This document shows positions 24,306 through 32,592 of a DNA stretch of 63,449 nt, in pieces. How positions within the stretch are numbered: position 1 is the stretch's first letter; every line of letters begins with the position of its first letter. The notes under the pieces were generated by a model. It had not been told where the DNA came from and did no database searches. It saw only the letters and a program-made list of their open reading frames with translations. Position numbers and translations under genes: made by a program. Source of the DNA: Myxococcota bacterium. GTDB taxonomy: Bacteria; Myxococcota_A; Polyangia; Polyangiales; Houyiibacteriaceae. The stretch covers positions 1-63,449 of the forward strand of contig JANQQS010000168.1 in assembly GCA_028284955.1 (NCBI GenBank), written 5' to 3'.

Positions 24306-25180
24306 AGGGTCTGGCACCCAGACCCTCTCGGCGGGGATACAATCCCCGCCGATTCACCCAAGCTCCCCCGCCACGGGGCACGTTACCTGGTTTCCTGATG
24401 GTGGACTGACGGGGCCCCGCCGCTTTGCGGTGGGGCGGCCGCGGAGCGGCCGGAGTCGGGTAGAGGGCCACGCGGAATCGTATTCCGCGGGGGGTGGGTT
24501 TGCACCAAACCCTCCGAACAACACAGTCACCCAAGCTCCCCCGCCAGGATGCGCGTGACCGGGTTGTGTGAGTGGTGAACTGCTGGGGCCCCGCCGCTTT
24601 GCGGTGGGGCGGCCGCGAAAGCGGCCGGAGTCGGGAGGGGGACCCACGCGGGTCGTACCCGCGCGGGGGAGGGTTTGCCTCAAACCCTCCAAACAACACA
24701 GCTCCGCCGCCAGGATGCACGTGACCGGGTTGTGTGAGTGGTGAACTGCTGGGGCCCCGCCGCTTTGCGGTGGGGCGGCCGCGGAGCGGCCGGAGTCGGG
24801 TAGGGGGCCCCGCGGAGCGGCCGGACTTAGGACACCAGTCATACCTCTTAGCGGCACAGTTGGAGCAGTTCGCTGGACTACGGATCACAGCAACCACCGC
24901 GCAAAGGAAGCAGCGCACCTGGAACACCGCACGAAGAAAAGCAGTTCACCACGAGCGCTGCACGAAGAGGGCAAGGGGGCGTAGGGGACCCCGCGCAGCG
25001 CGAAGCGGCGGTGGGAGGGGGCCCCGCGGAATCGTATTCCGCGGGGGAGGGGCTGCGGCGAGCCCCTCCGAAAGACAGCGGCTGCGGCCAGCCCCTCCAG
25101 AGAATACGGCCGCTGTGGATTGTCGACCTTGGCGCCGTGGGGATTTTGATCCCCATGGGGGTGTATTGAACCCATGTACG
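24306..25180. repeat. Hairpin mosaic array 2 (about 0.85 kb, non-coding, stacked stem-loops)
   Basis: It contains the same ordered units as array 1. h1 is AGGGTCTGG/CCAGACCCT at 24306-24326. h2 is CGGCGGGGAT-ACA-ATCCCCGCCG at 24329-24351. The linker occurs three times (near 24363, 24536 and 24703). h3a is GCCCCGCCGC-TTT-GCGGTGGGGC at 24414-24436 and twice more. h3b is GGCCGC-GGA-GCGGCC at 24437-24451 and GGCCGC-GAAA-GCGGCC at 24611-24626. h4 is CGCGGAAT-CGT-ATTCCGCG at 24471-24489 and 25025-25043, and CGCGGGT-CGT-ACCCGCG at 24647-24663. h5 is at 24493-24515 and 24668-24690. Two further hairpins close the stretch: TGGGGAT-TTTG-ATCCCCA (25138-25155) and CATGGG/CCCATG (25154-25176). No gene is supported from 24298 to 25250. 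Confidence 0.9.
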
Positions 25181-25250
25181 GTCTGAAATCATTTGGTTTT
25201 TGGAGCGGTCTGGTTGTTGCAAGATTAAGGGTGGGGTTAGGGAAATTATT

Positions 25251-26738
25251 ATGCGCAAAACGAAGTTTCGGTTTGAGGTCGTGCTCGGTGCTTTGGTGGC
25301 TCTCCCGCTTGGCTGCGCGCAGCCGTTGACCACGACGACGCGTGGTACCGGCTCCGACGACACCGGCGGAACCACCAATTCGGTTCGGCAAAGTCGTTGC
25401 GGCAGCGATGGCGTGTACGAGCCGCGGGTGGTGGTGGCGGTCGCGCCTACGGGCACCGGCAATCATATGCTGGGTCGCCCGCTCGGCACGCGGTTCAACT
25501 CGCTGGTAGGTCCCGGCGCAGATTCCCTCTTCGACAAATCCAAAATCCGAGAGACGGTGACCAATACATCGGAACACCGCGTGGTCGACATCGACGACAA
25601 CGCGTCGTTCGATGCGCACTTCGACGCTTGGAAGCTTGGCGGCAGCCGAGGGCGGGGCGAGGTCGATGCGGACACGACGTTGACCGATGACGATAAGAAA
25701 AAAGCTGAGGAGCTTGACGCAGACACGACAGAGGAAAAGCTGAAAGCCGACGGCCTTGTTGGTCCGGCAGTGTCCACCCTGGGCGGTGAACAACCCAGCA
25801 CGGCAGCTTCGACCACCGAGGGCACTACCGCAGACGAGCCGAAGCGACCCATCGATGCAGGGTTCAAGTTCCGCTTCGCGAGCTTCAACAATGAGCGCTA
25901 TCTGGCCTACCAGGCCACGCAGACAGTCAAAGTCGTGGAGATCGACGATTTCAACTATATGCGCGAACCTCCTGAGGCGGCGGATTGGTATGTCGCCAAG
26001 ATTCACTACGGACAGAGCTACGAGGTTCTGCTTTCTGGCAGTAAAGAAAAGTTCGACCTTGGATTGAAGATTCGGTTCAAGCGCGCTTCCGAGGATAAGG
26101 AAGGCAAAGACGAGAGTGGGCTCGGGCTCAACTTTGGTTTTCGCAGCTTCAAGGACGATCACGAGCTGTCTTTGCAGAGCTTTCAGCGAGGCCTTGTTCC
26201 CCGTAACGGAGACGCCATCTTCGCGCGCAGCGAAGGCGACATTCAGGCGAACTACGCCATCAACAGCCAGCAGCCAGTCGCCATCATGGTCGAGTATCGA
26301 AGTATCGAGAAGTGCGACAATGCCTCCGCTCCGGCAAACGATTTCGTTGGCGTAGAGGTGAACTTCGACAAGATTCAAGTTCTCAAGGCCGGCGACGATA
26401 CCTGGAACCTCAGCGCCCGCTGCACGGTCAACGACAGCACGGTAACCCTGAGCAATCCCGTGGTTTGGAACGGCCAAACGCCGATCTGCGACCGCCAGAG
26501 CAGCCAGGACTACTGCGAGTACGACCTGAGTTACTCGACGATGGTGGAGGCGTCTCCAGGAGACGTGGTCAAATGTGGCGTCTCGGGAGACGCGGCGCCG
26601 GCAAGGCATCTCGTCGACTACGCGCCGTTCACCTACACCGTGGGCGCGCCAGGCGACACGCAGGAAGACAGCGTGACCATCGGCAACGCCAATACGGAAT
26701 ATCGCATGTTCTACCGAGTTCGTAGCGTCGGCCGATGA
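25251..26738 (+). CDS. Secreted lipoprotein, possible cholesterol-dependent-cytolysin-like fold, 495 aa
   Basis: The start at 25251 gives a clear lipoprotein signal (VVLGALVALPLGC). The N-terminal third is polar. Residues of about 200-380 contain VKVVEIDDFN and then ADWYVAKIHYGQSYEVLLSG, which resembles the PPxxVSxVxYGRxxxVxxES strand region of thiol-activated cytolysins, and later PVAIMVEYRSIEKCDN. The C-terminal 100 residues hold four cysteines and a beta pattern. The pore-forming assignment is an inference from one block and could be wrong; the conserved Trp-rich undecapeptide is absent. It is monocistronic and follows the hairpin mosaic. Confidence 0.5.
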   Translation: MRKTKFRFEVVLGALVALPLGCAQPLTTTTRGTGSDDTGGTTNSVRQSRCGSDGVYEPRVVVAVAPTGTGNHMLGRPLGTRFNSLVGPGADSLFDKSKIRETVTNTSEHRVVDIDDNASFDAHFDAWKLGGSRGRGEVDADTTLTDDDKKKAEELDADTTEEKLKADGLVGPAVSTLGGEQPSTAASTTEGTTADEPKRPIDAGFKFRFASFNNERYLAYQATQTVKVVEIDDFNYMREPPEAADWYVAKIHYGQSYEVLLSGSKEKFDLGLKIRFKRASEDKEGKDESGLGLNFGFRSFKDDHELSLQSFQRGLVPRNGDAIFARSEGDIQANYAINSQQPVAIMVEYRSIEKCDNASAPANDFVGVEVNFDKIQVLKAGDDTWNLSARCTVNDSTVTLSNPVVWNGQTPICDRQSSQDYCEYDLSYSTMVEASPGDVVKCGVSGDAAPARHLVDYAPFTYTVGAPGDTQEDSVTIGNANTEYRMFYRVRSVGR

Positions 26739-26853
26739 CGCGGTGTCGGCCGGCGAATCGGCGCTGTCCTCCAAACCGGAGCAGGCTGATAAAACTGTGA
26801 CAAGGTTTGCGCAAACTCTCCCTTTTGGAGGCGATTGATGGCAGGCTAGGGGC

Positions 26854-27426
26854 GTGAGCTTCAGCGCCCCAAATCTCGGCATTTTGGTCGCTTCTCCGTC
26901 CATGCGTTGCTCTTTCTTTGCGCGGACGGTCGTCCTGCTGGTGGAGCACAGCGACGAGGGATCGTTTGGGTTTGTGGTGAATAAGCCTGCTGAAGGCGTT
27001 GCGTTCGCAAAAATCCTTCGCGATATGGGGCTCTCCATGAGTGATGAACTCGATGTCGATGCGCCGGTATTGATCGGCGGACCAGTATCGCCAGAGACGG
27101 GATGGGTGGTGTTCGACCCAAGCGGCGGCGAGAAACCTGAGGACACGGTCCGTATTGGCGAGAGCATCGCGGTTACCGCATCGTTCCGCATGTTGGAACT
27201 GTTGGCGGATGGCCGCGGGCCAGAGAGGCGTCTGATGGTGTTGGGCTACGCAGGGTGGGGCCCTGGCCAGCTTGAAAATGAAATGCGGGAGGGCTCGTGG
27301 ATACCGGTCGACCGGGAAAGCGGCCTGCTTTACGAAACCCCGATGGAAGAGCGGTGGCGCGCTGCGTTGGGCACCTTGGGTATCGATCCAGCCCGGATGG
27401 TGGGTTTCGGTGTGGCCAGCGCTTGA
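26854..27426 (+). CDS. YqgE/AlgH family protein, 190 aa
   Basis: The GTG start at 26854 is followed by the family opening NLGILVASPSM, then RTVVLLVEHSDEGSFGFVVNKP, VLIGGPVSPETGWVVFD and LGYAGWGPGQLENEM. This is the full set of YqgE/AlgH blocks. The biochemical role is not established; AlgH was named for an effect on alginate genes. The length is typical. It lies 63 bp upstream of tRNA-Pro on the same strand. Confidence 0.93.
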   Translation: MSFSAPNLGILVASPSMRCSFFARTVVLLVEHSDEGSFGFVVNKPAEGVAFAKILRDMGLSMSDELDVDAPVLIGGPVSPETGWVVFDPSGGEKPEDTVRIGESIAVTASFRMLELLADGRGPERRLMVLGYAGWGPGQLENEMREGSWIPVDRESGLLYETPMEERWRAALGTLGIDPARMVGFGVASA

Positions 27427-27488
27427 ACAGTAGGCTATCTTCCCGCCCCATTCGGCGTTCGGCTTCGTAGCCATCGGCGGTTGGGGGC

Positions 27489-27562
27489 CGGGGCGTAGCG
27501 CAGCTTGGTAGCGCACCATACTGGGGGTGTGGGGGTCGCTGGTTCGAATCCAGTCGCCCCGA
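27489..27562 (+). tRNA. tRNA-Pro (anticodon GGG)
   Basis: A standard cloverleaf. The acceptor is CGGGGCG with CGCCCCG and discriminator A. The D arm is GCGC-AGCTTGGTA-GCGC. The anticodon stem CCATA/TGTGG encloses loop CTGGGGG, giving anticodon GGG for codon CCC. The T loop is TTCGAAT. CCA is not encoded. A terminator follows immediately. Confidence 0.95.
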
Positions 27563-27568
27563 CCGGTC

Positions 27569-27608
27569 GAGGCCGCGGGCGAGGTGTCCGCGGCCTCCTT
27601 GCTATTTT
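27569..27608 (+). terminator. Intrinsic terminator after tRNA-Pro
   Basis: A perfect 10-bp GC stem GAGGCCGCGG (27569-27578) pairs with CCGCGGCCTC (27588-27597) around a 9-base loop. It is followed by CTTGCTATTTT, a moderate T-rich tail. Confidence 0.85.
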
Positions 27609-27638
27609 GCCGATCAGTGACCTGAACTTCTGAAGTCT

Positions 27639-28415
27639 ATGTCCACGCCGCGCCCACTGATCTTGGTCTCGAATGACGACGGCGTGTCCGCCCCAGGCAA
27701 TATCGCGCTCCGCGCCGTGCTGACCTCCTTCGCTGATGTCATCACCGTGGCTCCGCTGCACGAACAGAGCGGGAAAAGTCACGCGATTTCTCTCAATCGC
27801 CCGCTACGTCATCAACGCGTGGAGCCAGGGGTGTACGCGGTAGACGGAACGCCAGTCGATTGCGTATACGTTGCGCTCTTTCATGGCGAACTATTGCCGC
27901 GTCGACCCGACGTTGTCGTTGCGGGAATCAATCATGGATCGAACTTGGGCGGCGATGTGTATTACTCTGGGACCGTAGCCGCAGCGCGAGAGGCGGCGCT
28001 TCGGGGAATTCCCTCCATCGCTTTTTCTCTCTTGCCCGGAGGGAATATGGCCGAAGCAGCCGTGCACGCACGCAGCATGACCCAGAAGCTGTTGGGAATG
28101 ACTCCGCCTGACGACCAAACCGTGCTGCTCAACGTAAACTTTCCTGCAACCGAACTTCGCGGTGTGCGCGCTACCAAACTGGGCGTTCGCCAGTACGCAG
28201 AAGCCGTCGAGGTCCGCCAAGACCCCCGTGGCCGAGACTACTTTTGGTTGGGGGGCCCGGGCGACCCCCATCACGAGCCGGTGCCCGGGTCGGACACCGA
28301 AGCGGTGGACGAAGGCTACGCCTCGGTGACGCCCTTGCGATTGGGCCACGTTCTGCCCGACCACCTCGGCGTCGCTGCATTGATCGCAGGAGCAAGACCG
28401 AAGGGGAGAACGTGA
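27639..28415 (+). CDS. surE: 5'-nucleotidase SurE, 258 aa
   Basis: It has the SurE signature ILVSNDDGVSAPG with the metal-binding Asp pair, then GKSHAISL, VDGTPVDCVYVAL, VVAGINHGSNLGGDVYYSGT and AAREAALRGIPSIAFSL. SurE removes phosphate from 5'-nucleoside monophosphates and is linked to survival in stationary phase. The stop overlaps the apt start (TGATG), a sensible pairing of nucleotide dephosphorylation with adenine salvage. Confidence 0.95.
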   Translation: MSTPRPLILVSNDDGVSAPGNIALRAVLTSFADVITVAPLHEQSGKSHAISLNRPLRHQRVEPGVYAVDGTPVDCVYVALFHGELLPRRPDVVVAGINHGSNLGGDVYYSGTVAAAREAALRGIPSIAFSLLPGGNMAEAAVHARSMTQKLLGMTPPDDQTVLLNVNFPATELRGVRATKLGVRQYAEAVEVRQDPRGRDYFWLGGPGDPHHEPVPGSDTEAVDEGYASVTPLRLGHVLPDHLGVAALIAGARPKGRT

Positions 28416-28945
28416 TGACCGACGAGCGTATTGAGATCATTCGCGAACTGATCCGGGATGTGCCGGATTTTCCAAAACCAGGAATTCTGTTTAAGGACAT
28501 CACGCCGCTACTCGCCGACTCGACCGGGTTTCGGCTGTGCATTGGCCTTTTGGAGGAGCGACTCGACGACCCGGACATCGACTTCGTCGTCGGCATCGAA
28601 TCGCGGGGGTTCATTTTCGGGGCCGCGCTCGCCGCTCGGATCGGCGCCGGGTTCGTGCCGGCACGAAAGCCGGGGAAGCTTCCTGCGACGACCGAACGCA
28701 TCGAATACGAACTCGAATACGGAACCGATGCTGTGGAAATGCATCGGGATGCTCTCCCCGAGGGCGCCCGGGTTGTGGTTGTTGATGACCTCATTGCCAC
28801 CGGAGGCACCGCGCAAGCCACTGGCGCGCTTATTCGAAAGCTCGGAGCCGAAGTTTCTGCGTTTGCCTTTGTGGTGGGCCTAAATGAACTCGGGGGCGCG
28901 CAGAAACTGGGGACGACTCGCCATTTTTCCTTGCTGGAGTACTAG
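28415..28945 (+). CDS. apt: Adenine phosphoribosyltransferase, 176 aa
   Basis: It converts adenine and PRPP to AMP. DFPKPGILFKDITPLL is the Apt N-terminal block, FVVGIESRGFIFGAALA follows, and VVVVDDLIATGGTAQATGAL is the PRPP-binding loop. The start at 28415 shares one base with the surE stop and has the ribosome site AAGGGGAG; the longer open frame upstream is inside surE. The length is standard. Confidence 0.96.
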   Translation: MTDERIEIIRELIRDVPDFPKPGILFKDITPLLADSTGFRLCIGLLEERLDDPDIDFVVGIESRGFIFGAALAARIGAGFVPARKPGKLPATTERIEYELEYGTDAVEMHRDALPEGARVVVVDDLIATGGTAQATGALIRKLGAEVSAFAFVVGLNELGGAQKLGTTRHFSLLEY

Positions 28946-28954
28946 CGTTCGCTG

Positions 28955-28990
28955 CTGCGCTGGGTTCTATTGCTGCGCTGGGTCCTATTG
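28955..28990 (-). repeat. 18-bp tandem repeat carrying two in-frame TAG stops at a lipoprotein 3' end
   Basis: On the + strand CTGCGCTGGGTTCTATTG (28955-28972) is followed by CTGCGCTGGGTCCTATTG (28973-28990) and a partial third unit. On the coding strand each unit contains CAGCAATAG, so two TAG codons lie in frame 18 bp apart. The first is the stop of the 366-aa lipoprotein. Confidence 0.88.
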
Positions 28991-30085
28991 CTGTGCGAGG
29001 TTCGACCCAGCGGTCGACCAAGCAATGCAGCCCATTCTTGAAGGCTTTGGGGGGAAGTAGGGCAGCTGAGCCGCTTGCTCAAATGGCTTGTAGGGGTGGT
29101 ACACACCGGGAGTCCCGCACTGATTCGTCCACCGTAAATAGAGCCGAAAACGAATGTCTAGAGACTCTCGAGTTTCGCATTGGGTTCCGTTCCAACCTGC
29201 CACCCGCAAGCCACTGACTCTGAACGAGACGTCCCACACACGTGGGGAGATTGCGATTATTGCATCCGATTTGTCCGCGCCTGTGTTCTCGCGAAGAACA
29301 GGTTGCTCTCTCGCATAGACCATATTGGCCCACTGTTCCAGATTCAGGTCCGTCGAGGCCAAGTGCGTCGCGGTGCGCGGGCTCGGTGGATATTGACCAA
29401 TAGTCTGCGGAAGGAGTCTTTCGCCCTCTTGGACCAACTTCGCCACGTCGGCCAAGTTTGCGTCGATAACCTGAATTTCTGGACGGCCGACAACCGGAGG
29501 TGTTTCCTGAGGTGTTAGGATTCGTAGCGCGTGAGCGAGTGCCCGTTGCGTTCTTGAGATGAGCCCGTTTACGGCATGGTATTTATCTGGGTCTGTCTGC
29601 TGACTAATTCCAAAGTAGGTGCCGGGCGTATTGAGCATGCCAACCGGCACGCAGCGCTTACTGGGGCCAGGTTCAGGGTACGATTCAAAGTAGTCGCCGT
29701 GCCAAGCGATCAGCGGGCCGCCGTGTTGGCACAGGGCCGCCGCGACTTCATCCGTCAGTGGAAGCACGTTGTTGGCCGTCGACCACGAGCACGAACCATT
29801 CGCACCCGGACGGTCCCGCTGCGCTTGGAGTGTGTTTGCGAGCTGGCTGATTTGCCTTTCGAGCTGATTGAATTGTTCGTCAGCCTCGCGCAGCACGTCT
29901 TCGGATGCTTTGCAAGACAGGTCGCAATTCGTGGTCGACTTGGTGACCGATTCGAACTCGTCTGTACCGACTGCCGCGCATCCAGCAAGCCACACCACAA
30001 TCGCGACAACTGCTGCTGGTGGCGCACAATCTCGGAGGCCACGGAGCCTGGATTGCGTTCGCTTCATTGATTTTTTTTTCGGCAT
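28985..30085 (-). CDS. Lipoprotein of unknown function, 366 aa
   Basis: The signal peptide ends in a lipobox (AIVVWLAGC). A short coiled-coil follows (VLREADEQFNQLERQISQLA). A Cys-containing domain with PLIAWHGDYFESYPEPGPS and KRCVPVGMLNTPG comes next. The C-terminal 100 residues are beta-rich (VWDVSFRVSGLRVAGWNG) with several cysteines. I do not recognise the family. It is convergent with apt, and its stop sits in an 18-bp tandem repeat. Confidence 0.75.
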   Translation of the reverse strand: MPKKKSMKRTQSRLRGLRDCAPPAAVVAIVVWLAGCAAVGTDEFESVTKSTTNCDLSCKASEDVLREADEQFNQLERQISQLANTLQAQRDRPGANGSCSWSTANNVLPLTDEVAAALCQHGGPLIAWHGDYFESYPEPGPSKRCVPVGMLNTPGTYFGISQQTDPDKYHAVNGLISRTQRALAHALRILTPQETPPVVGRPEIQVIDANLADVAKLVQEGERLLPQTIGQYPPSPRTATHLASTDLNLEQWANMVYAREQPVLRENTGADKSDAIIAISPRVWDVSFRVSGLRVAGWNGTQCETRESLDIRFRLYLRWTNQCGTPGVYHPYKPFEQAAQLPYFPPKPSRMGCIAWSTAGSNLAQQ

Positions 30086-30390
30086 GGCTCACCCGTAATG
30101 GTGTGAACTCACTGCAGACTGAGAATGAGATTAACGTTGTCGGTTGGGCTCGATCGCTTCCCCGATAGTCTCCACCCAAGATTTAGACCGTCCAGCAGGT
30201 TCGTCAACCGATCTATGTCGACCATTTTGCTCGGGTTGACACGAAAATGAGATTTGGTTCCATCTTTAAAAGATTTTTGAATTCATAGCGGGGTTTTGGT
30301 CACCTACAGCTTGCGCGGCACTCAGTTCTATGCACCGTACGCTGCGTGGCCCACAGCATCGTCCATCTCACCGAAGGCGCCCGGTTTGTT
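30086..30390. other. Divergent intergenic region between two lipoprotein genes
   Basis: A 305-bp gap with no gene, visibly more AT-rich than its surroundings between about 30240 and 30300. A TTGACA hexamer at 30236-30241 could be a -35 element for the + strand gene, but no good -10 is found at the right distance (TCCATC is weak). No repeat is seen. Confidence 0.4.
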
Positions 30391-31116
30391 ATGCGGTTTT
30401 GTGTGCTGGTGTTGCTCGCGGCGTGCACCGCAAACGACCAACGGGGTGGTGAAGTGCAGATTCCGATCTATGCCGCGGGCACGTTGGTGAACCCTTTTTC
30501 ATCCGGCGATGGATTTACCGTAGAGGTGACCTCTGCTAGCGTCGCAATCGGGCCGTTTTTCTTCTGCGCTGAAACAGCTGCGCAGGCGACGTGTCCAACG
30601 CCTCGGGTAGCGCTCCGGTTCGGGCTCGCGGTTGACGCTCTCGACCCAACGCCCCGCCAAGTCGCAACGGTGATCGCATCTCGTGGGCCAATTCGATCCG
30701 TGAACCACGACTACGGAATAAGCTGGCCAATGAATGGCGCTGAGCCGACCGGAACGGTGAGCGGTCTCGGGCTGGATAGCATGTCGGCTCGCATCGAAGG
30801 TTTCGCTACGCAGCCCGGCACCCTCTCGGAAACCACGATCGGCTTTCTGGCGGAGATGACCGTACCGCCGCCCGCTCAAGGCAGCGCGGCAGTAAGCCGA
30901 AACATCGGAGGGTACCAGCTCGAGGGCGACGACGGCTTGCTGGTCGTGGTCGACGTACAGCCATGGTTGCGCGGAATCAGTTTTGGACCGGTGGTCAACA
31001 CAGGGTCTCCAGCGCGCTTTGCCGAGGGAAGCTCGCAGCACCAGGCCGTCTTGAACGGGATGACCTCGCTCGCTCCACCGCAGTTTCAGTGGAACTTCCG
31101 ACCCGCGCCGCGGTAG
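30391..31116 (+). CDS. Lipoprotein of unknown function, 241 aa
   Basis: The start at 30391 gives a short, clean lipoprotein signal (MRFCVLVLLAACTAN). The mature part is beta-rich and Gly/Pro/Thr-rich with few charged residues (FTVEVTSASVAIGPFFFC, VALRFGLAVDAL, LLVVVDVQPWLRGISFG), suggesting a beta-sandwich on the cell envelope. The family is not recognised. It starts 10 bp before ygfZ ends its upstream gap, so it may share a transcript with ygfZ-erpA. Confidence 0.65.
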   Translation: MRFCVLVLLAACTANDQRGGEVQIPIYAAGTLVNPFSSGDGFTVEVTSASVAIGPFFFCAETAAQATCPTPRVALRFGLAVDALDPTPRQVATVIASRGPIRSVNHDYGISWPMNGAEPTGTVSGLGLDSMSARIEGFATQPGTLSETTIGFLAEMTVPPPAQGSAAVSRNIGGYQLEGDDGLLVVVDVQPWLRGISFGPVVNTGSPARFAEGSSQHQAVLNGMTSLAPPQFQWNFRPAPR

Positions 31117-31125
31117 AGCACACGC

Positions 31126-32115
31126 ATGATTGACTACACACGCCGCGCTACTGCTTCAGACGTGATTTTCGACTCCGTTGGGGTGTATTCGCTTTCTGAA
31201 CTTGGCGCGATTCGGATTCTCGGAGACGATAGTCGGCCCTGGCTTAACGGCCAGGTCACGGCCCAGTTGTCTGCCGGCGAGGCACAGGCTTCGGCGACGT
31301 ACACGCTGATGGTGAACCTTCAGGGACGCGTCATCACGGACGGCTGGGTCTACGATCGAAGCGATGATTTGATCTTCGCTTGCCCGCGCACCGTGATCGA
31401 TGCAGTTGTCGAATCTTTGGATCGGTACATCATCATGGAGGACGTCGAACTTGAACCAGCGCGCGATCTTTCGGTGATCACCGCGCAGGGCCCCAAGGCT
31501 TTGGAGCTGCTCACCCACTCGGACGTGGCCGACGAAGTATGTTTTCGGACCCGACGGTTCGGTATGGATGACCGAATCCCGGAGGGCGTCGATCTCGTCG
31601 TCAACTCCGTACAACACGACGAGGTGCTCGACCGCTTGGCTCGCGCCGCCGAAGCATTGGGCGGTTCGAAACTCGACGAGGCAAGCTGGGAGCTCGCCCG
31701 CATTCGTTCGGGACGTCCTAAGTTCGGCCTCGATTTCGGCGACTTCACGCTCCCACAAGAAGCGGGGCTTGAGCATATCGCGGTGTCATTCCAAAAAGGC
31801 TGCTACGTAGGGCAGGAAGCGGTGGTCATGCTGCAGCATCGAGGAAAGCCACCCAAACGATTACTACGAATGAACCTTGAGGTTGGCACCGAAGTGTCAC
31901 CCGAAGCGCCTGTGACGACCGCGGATGGCGAAGTTGTCGGAAAGATTACATCGCTCGCGATGGATGCCGCGCCCGCTGCGCTGGCCATGGCGCTAGTAAA
32001 ACGCGCTCATATAGATACACCATTGTATGTCCACGGTGTGCGCGCTGGAACACGCACGATCATCGGCGCCCCACCGAAAACCGACGGTTCGAGCACTGGC
32101 GGATACTCCGCATAG
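31126..32115 (+). CDS. ygfZ: Folate-binding Fe-S assembly protein YgfZ (GcvT-like), 329 aa
   Basis: The GcvT-like fold carries the YgfZ signature in VSFQKGCYVGQEAVVMLQ (KGCYxGQE with the conserved Cys). The N-terminal segment is IRILGDDSRPWLNGQVTA, with NLQGRVITDGWVY following. YgfZ/IBA57 proteins bind tetrahydrofolate and help assemble or repair some Fe-S clusters. An A-type carrier gene lies 31 bp downstream on the same strand, giving functional support. Confidence 0.92.
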   Translation: MIDYTRRATASDVIFDSVGVYSLSELGAIRILGDDSRPWLNGQVTAQLSAGEAQASATYTLMVNLQGRVITDGWVYDRSDDLIFACPRTVIDAVVESLDRYIIMEDVELEPARDLSVITAQGPKALELLTHSDVADEVCFRTRRFGMDDRIPEGVDLVVNSVQHDEVLDRLARAAEALGGSKLDEASWELARIRSGRPKFGLDFGDFTLPQEAGLEHIAVSFQKGCYVGQEAVVMLQHRGKPPKRLLRMNLEVGTEVSPEAPVTTADGEVVGKITSLAMDAAPAALAMALVKRAHIDTPLYVHGVRAGTRTIIGAPPKTDGSSTGGYSA

Positions 32116-32146
32116 GCCTTATAGAAAGCGTGTAAGGAACTTCACG

Positions 32147-32470
32147 ATGCTTCAGCTCACTCCCATCGCAGCAGAAAAAGTGAAAGAAATACGGGATTCG
32201 GAAGGTCTCGATGGTCAGGGTCTTCGCGTCCGGGTCATCGGAGGCGGATGTTCCGGATTCTCATACGACCTCTTCTTCGAAGATGAGACAACGGACCTTG
32301 ATCAAGTGTTCGAGTCTCATGGGATCCCCATCTACGTCGACATGATGAGCTCCCAGTATCTCGAAGGAACGGAAATCGACTATGTGGAGGGCTTGCATGG
32401 CGCGGGGTTCAAGTTCCAGAATCCCCAGGCCAAGGCGACCTGTGGCTGTGGGTCGAGTTTTTCGGCCTAG
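32147..32470 (+). CDS. erpA: A-type Fe-S carrier (IscA/ErpA family), 107 aa
   Basis: The three cluster-ligand cysteines are in place: C35 (IGGGCSGFSY) and C99/C101 (TCGCGSSF). LTPIAAEKVKEIRDSEG is the usual opening. It transfers Fe-S clusters to apoproteins. The start at 32147 has the ribosome site TAAGGA. IscA and ErpA cannot be separated with certainty. Coupling with ygfZ fits the ISCA-IBA57 partnership. A terminator follows. Confidence 0.92.
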   Translation: MLQLTPIAAEKVKEIRDSEGLDGQGLRVRVIGGGCSGFSYDLFFEDETTDLDQVFESHGIPIYVDMMSSQYLEGTEIDYVEGLHGAGFKFQNPQAKATCGCGSSFSA

Positions 32471-32488
32471 GTCGCATACTTCTCAAGA

Positions 32489-32530
32489 GTAGTGAGCTCG
32501 CGAGACAAAAGCCCGAGCTCGCTACATTTT
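32489..32530 (+). terminator. Intrinsic terminator after erpA
   Basis: GTAGTGAGCTCG (32489-32500) pairs with CGAGCTCGCTAC (32514-32525), 12 bp with one wobble. It is followed by ATTTT. Confidence 0.75.
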
Positions 32531-32592
32531 CAGACAGTCGACGCGGGCCCTCCTAAAAATCGTGCCAGCGCAGCCGTTGTGGTTAATTGCGA

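Noticed and set aside
24306-25180. Insertion sequence or transposon
   Set aside because: No transposase frame, terminal inverted repeats or target duplications are seen. A non-autonomous REP-like origin remains possible and is listed as a question in the findings.
24885-27191. 768-residue open frame on the - strand
   Set aside because: It runs antisense through a well-formed lipoprotein gene and part of yqgE and into the hairpin mosaic; it has no start signal or family pattern.
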